A stretch of DNA of 7,598 nt from Thioalkalivibrio sp. (GTDB taxonomy: Bacteria > Pseudomonadota > Gammaproteobacteria > Ectothiorhodospirales > Ectothiorhodospiraceae), in assembly GCA_007120155.1 (NCBI GenBank), contig SKOF01000414.1, positions 1 to 7,598 of the forward strand, read 5' to 3'. Below the pieces are notes generated by a model. It saw only the letters and a list, made by a program, of their open reading frames with translations. It did no database searches and was not told the origin of the DNA. The translations under genes were made by a program, and so were the position numbers. This document shows, in pieces, positions 6,368 to 7,598 of the stretch (positions are counted from its first letter, which is position 1; the number at the start of each line of letters is the position of its first letter).

Positions 6368-7489
6368 TCAGTCCTTGCGGGGGGGGCCGTCTTCGCCGGG
6401 CCTGCCCTCGGCGTCCTTGCTCCCGGATGCATCCCCGGTGCTGCCGTCATCGTCCGGTTCCCCGTCCCCGGCATCCTGTGCGTCCGGGGCGCGCCAGCCG
6501 CGGGCCTGTTCCCCTTCCAGGCGGTCCAGCTCGGCGTCCATCTCCTCTTCGCTCAGCGGGCGGTACGCGTCCTCCCCGTCCGTCGCCGGGGAGGATCCGG
6601 CGCCCGCCGCCGCGGCGCCGGCCGGGGCCGGTCCTGGCTTGGGTCCGGGTTTCGGGCCGGATCGTGCCGCGCCCTCATCCAGGTCATCCTGGCTCCACCC
6701 GCCGCCCTCGTCCGTGCCCGCCTCGGCCGCCGCTTTCTCCCGGCGGCGCAGCATCACGCGCGAGAGCACCAGCCCGATCTCGAACAGCAGCCACATGGGC
6801 AGCGCCAGCAGGGTCTGGGAGATGATATCCGGCGGGGTGAGCACCATGCCGATGACGAACACGCCGATGATCACGTAGGGGCGCTTCTGCGACAGTTTCT
6901 CCGGCGTAGTGGCGCCCATGGACACCAGCAGGATGGTGGCCACCGGCATCTCGAAGGCGATGCCGAAAGCAAGAAACAGCAGGATGACGAAATCCAGGTA
7001 ACGACCGATATCGGTCATCACCGCCACCCCTTCCGGGGCGGTACCGACGAAGAAGGCGAAGATCAGCGGGAAGACCACGAAATAGGCGAAGGCCATGCCC
7101 GCGTAGAAAAGCAGCGTGCTGGAGACCACCAGCGGCACCGCCATGCGTTTCTCATGGCGATACAGCCCCGGCGCCACGAAACCCCACAACTGGTAGAGCA
7201 GGTAGGGAATGGTCAGCACCACCGCGAGCAGCAGCACCAGCTTGAAGGGGATCAGGAAGGGGGCCGCCACCTCGATGGCGATCATGCTGCTGCCTTCCGG
7301 CAGGTGCGCCATGAGCGGCCCGGCGAGCAGCGTGTAGATCTGGTTGGCGAACGGGAACATCGCCAGGAACACCACCAGGATCGCCAGCACGATGCGCAAC
7401 AGCCGGTTGCGCAGCTCGAACAGGTGGCTCAGCAGCGTCCCTTCTCCCTGGGAGCCTTCGGTGTCCGGCTGCTCAGGACTGGGGCTCAT
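6368..7489 (-). CDS. tatC: Sec-independent (Tat) translocase subunit TatC with long acidic tail
   Basis: TatC is the six-helix inner-membrane core of the twin-arginine translocase; with TatB it recognises RR-signal peptides of folded exported proteins. Family signatures are clear: HLFELR near residue 22, FVAPGLYRHEKR (104-115), FEMPV with the conserved Glu180, and LTPPDIISQTLLALPMWLLFEIG (217-239). The membrane core ends near residue 250, the usual TatC length. A hydrophilic tail of about 120 residues follows (252-373), with a GPKPGPKPG repeat, an Ala-rich stretch, a short predicted helix (SEEEMDAELDRLEGEQ) and a highly acidic Asp/Gly-rich end; this is unusual and of unknown role. I choose ATG 7489 because AAGGA lies 5 nt upstream; an in-frame GTG at 7492 is too close to it. 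The start overlaps the tatB end by 17 bp, implying translational coupling. Confidence 0.97.
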   Translation of the reverse strand: MSPSPEQPDTEGSQGEGTLLSHLFELRNRLLRIVLAILVVFLAMFPFANQIYTLLAGPLMAHLPEGSSMIAIEVAAPFLIPFKLVLLLAVVLTIPYLLYQLWGFVAPGLYRHEKRMAVPLVVSSTLLFYAGMAFAYFVVFPLIFAFFVGTAPEGVAVMTDIGRYLDFVILLFLAFGIAFEMPVATILLVSMGATTPEKLSQKRPYVIIGVFVIGMVLTPPDIISQTLLALPMWLLFEIGLVLSRVMLRRREKAAAEAGTDEGGGWSQDDLDEGAARSGPKPGPKPGPAPAGAAAAGAGSSPATDGEDAYRPLSEEEMDAELDRLEGEQARGWRAPDAQDAGDGEPDDDGSTGDASGSKDAEGRPGEDGPPRKD

Positions 7490-7598
7490 CACGATCCTTT
7501 CGCACGGGAGGCGTCTCGGCGGCGCCCGGTCCGCCGCCGGGCTCTTCCGGGGTGCCCGCCTTGCGACGCTTCACGAGTTCGGTGGCCTCGGACTCGAA
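7473..7598 (-). CDS. tatB: TatB C-terminal fragment, 5' end beyond window
   Basis: An open frame enters from the right edge and ends at TGA 7473-7475, giving 41 residues that start FESEATELVKRRK and end in a Pro/Gly-rich charged tail (PVRKDRDEPQS). This matches the variable, charged C-terminus expected for TatB, the single-span partner of TatC. The membrane helix and amphipathic helix would lie outside the window. The identity rests mainly on the position directly before tatC and the 17-bp overlap with its start, the usual tatABC arrangement. A TatA-like identity is less likely because TatB normally precedes TatC. Confidence 0.75.
   Translation of the reverse strand, partial: FESEATELVKRRKAGTPEEPGGGPGAAETPPVRKDRDEPQS

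Noticed and set aside
5568..6878. A 436-codon plus-strand open frame
   Set aside because: It runs antisense across both gpmI and tatC, which are certain genes. It becomes Ser/Pro/Arg-rich low complexity and crosses the gpmI promoter region.

Overview
The window is high-GC DNA that reads as a gammaproteobacterial chromosome. The TatB-TatC order, the 2,3-bisphosphoglycerate-independent phosphoglycerate mutase and the strong G/C bias at third codon positions fit groups such as the Ectothiorhodospiraceae, but the genus cannot be fixed from sequence alone. No mobile elements, tRNA, rRNA or CRISPR repeats were seen.

Layout, left to right: (1) 1-1871, minus strand: the N-terminal 623 residues of a large secreted lipoprotein of unknown function, probably beta-propeller-like, running off the left edge. 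(2) 1872-2127: intergenic, with a sigma-54-like promoter and a long hairpin. (3) 2128-3655, minus strand: a two-gene unit, a small exported two-cysteine protein followed 22 bp later by a permease of the ArsP/YraQ (DUF318) superfamily, most like the Cu/Zn-efflux branch. (4) 3656-4043: upstream region between divergent genes, with a near-consensus sigma-54 promoter, a 13-bp palindrome about 80 bp upstream of it, and a hairpin beside the Shine-Dalgarno. (5) 4044-4598, plus strand: a small FHA-domain protein with an Arg-rich N-terminus. (6) 4599-4649: hairpins between convergent genes. (7) 4650-6200, minus strand: gpmI. (8) 6368-7598, minus strand: tatC and the 3' end of tatB, overlapping.

The right half is housekeeping: Tat protein export and glycolysis. 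The left half is the less ordinary part. Two consecutive minus-strand units, the small-protein/permease pair and the lipoprotein, each have a -24/-12 (sigma-54) type promoter candidate, and each has TTGCAG/CTGCAA elements about 80-120 bp further upstream, where an enhancer-binding activator would sit. This suggests, by inference only, a sigma-54-controlled envelope response, plausibly to metal or metalloid, that joins a periplasmic protein, an inner-membrane efflux permease and a surface lipoprotein.
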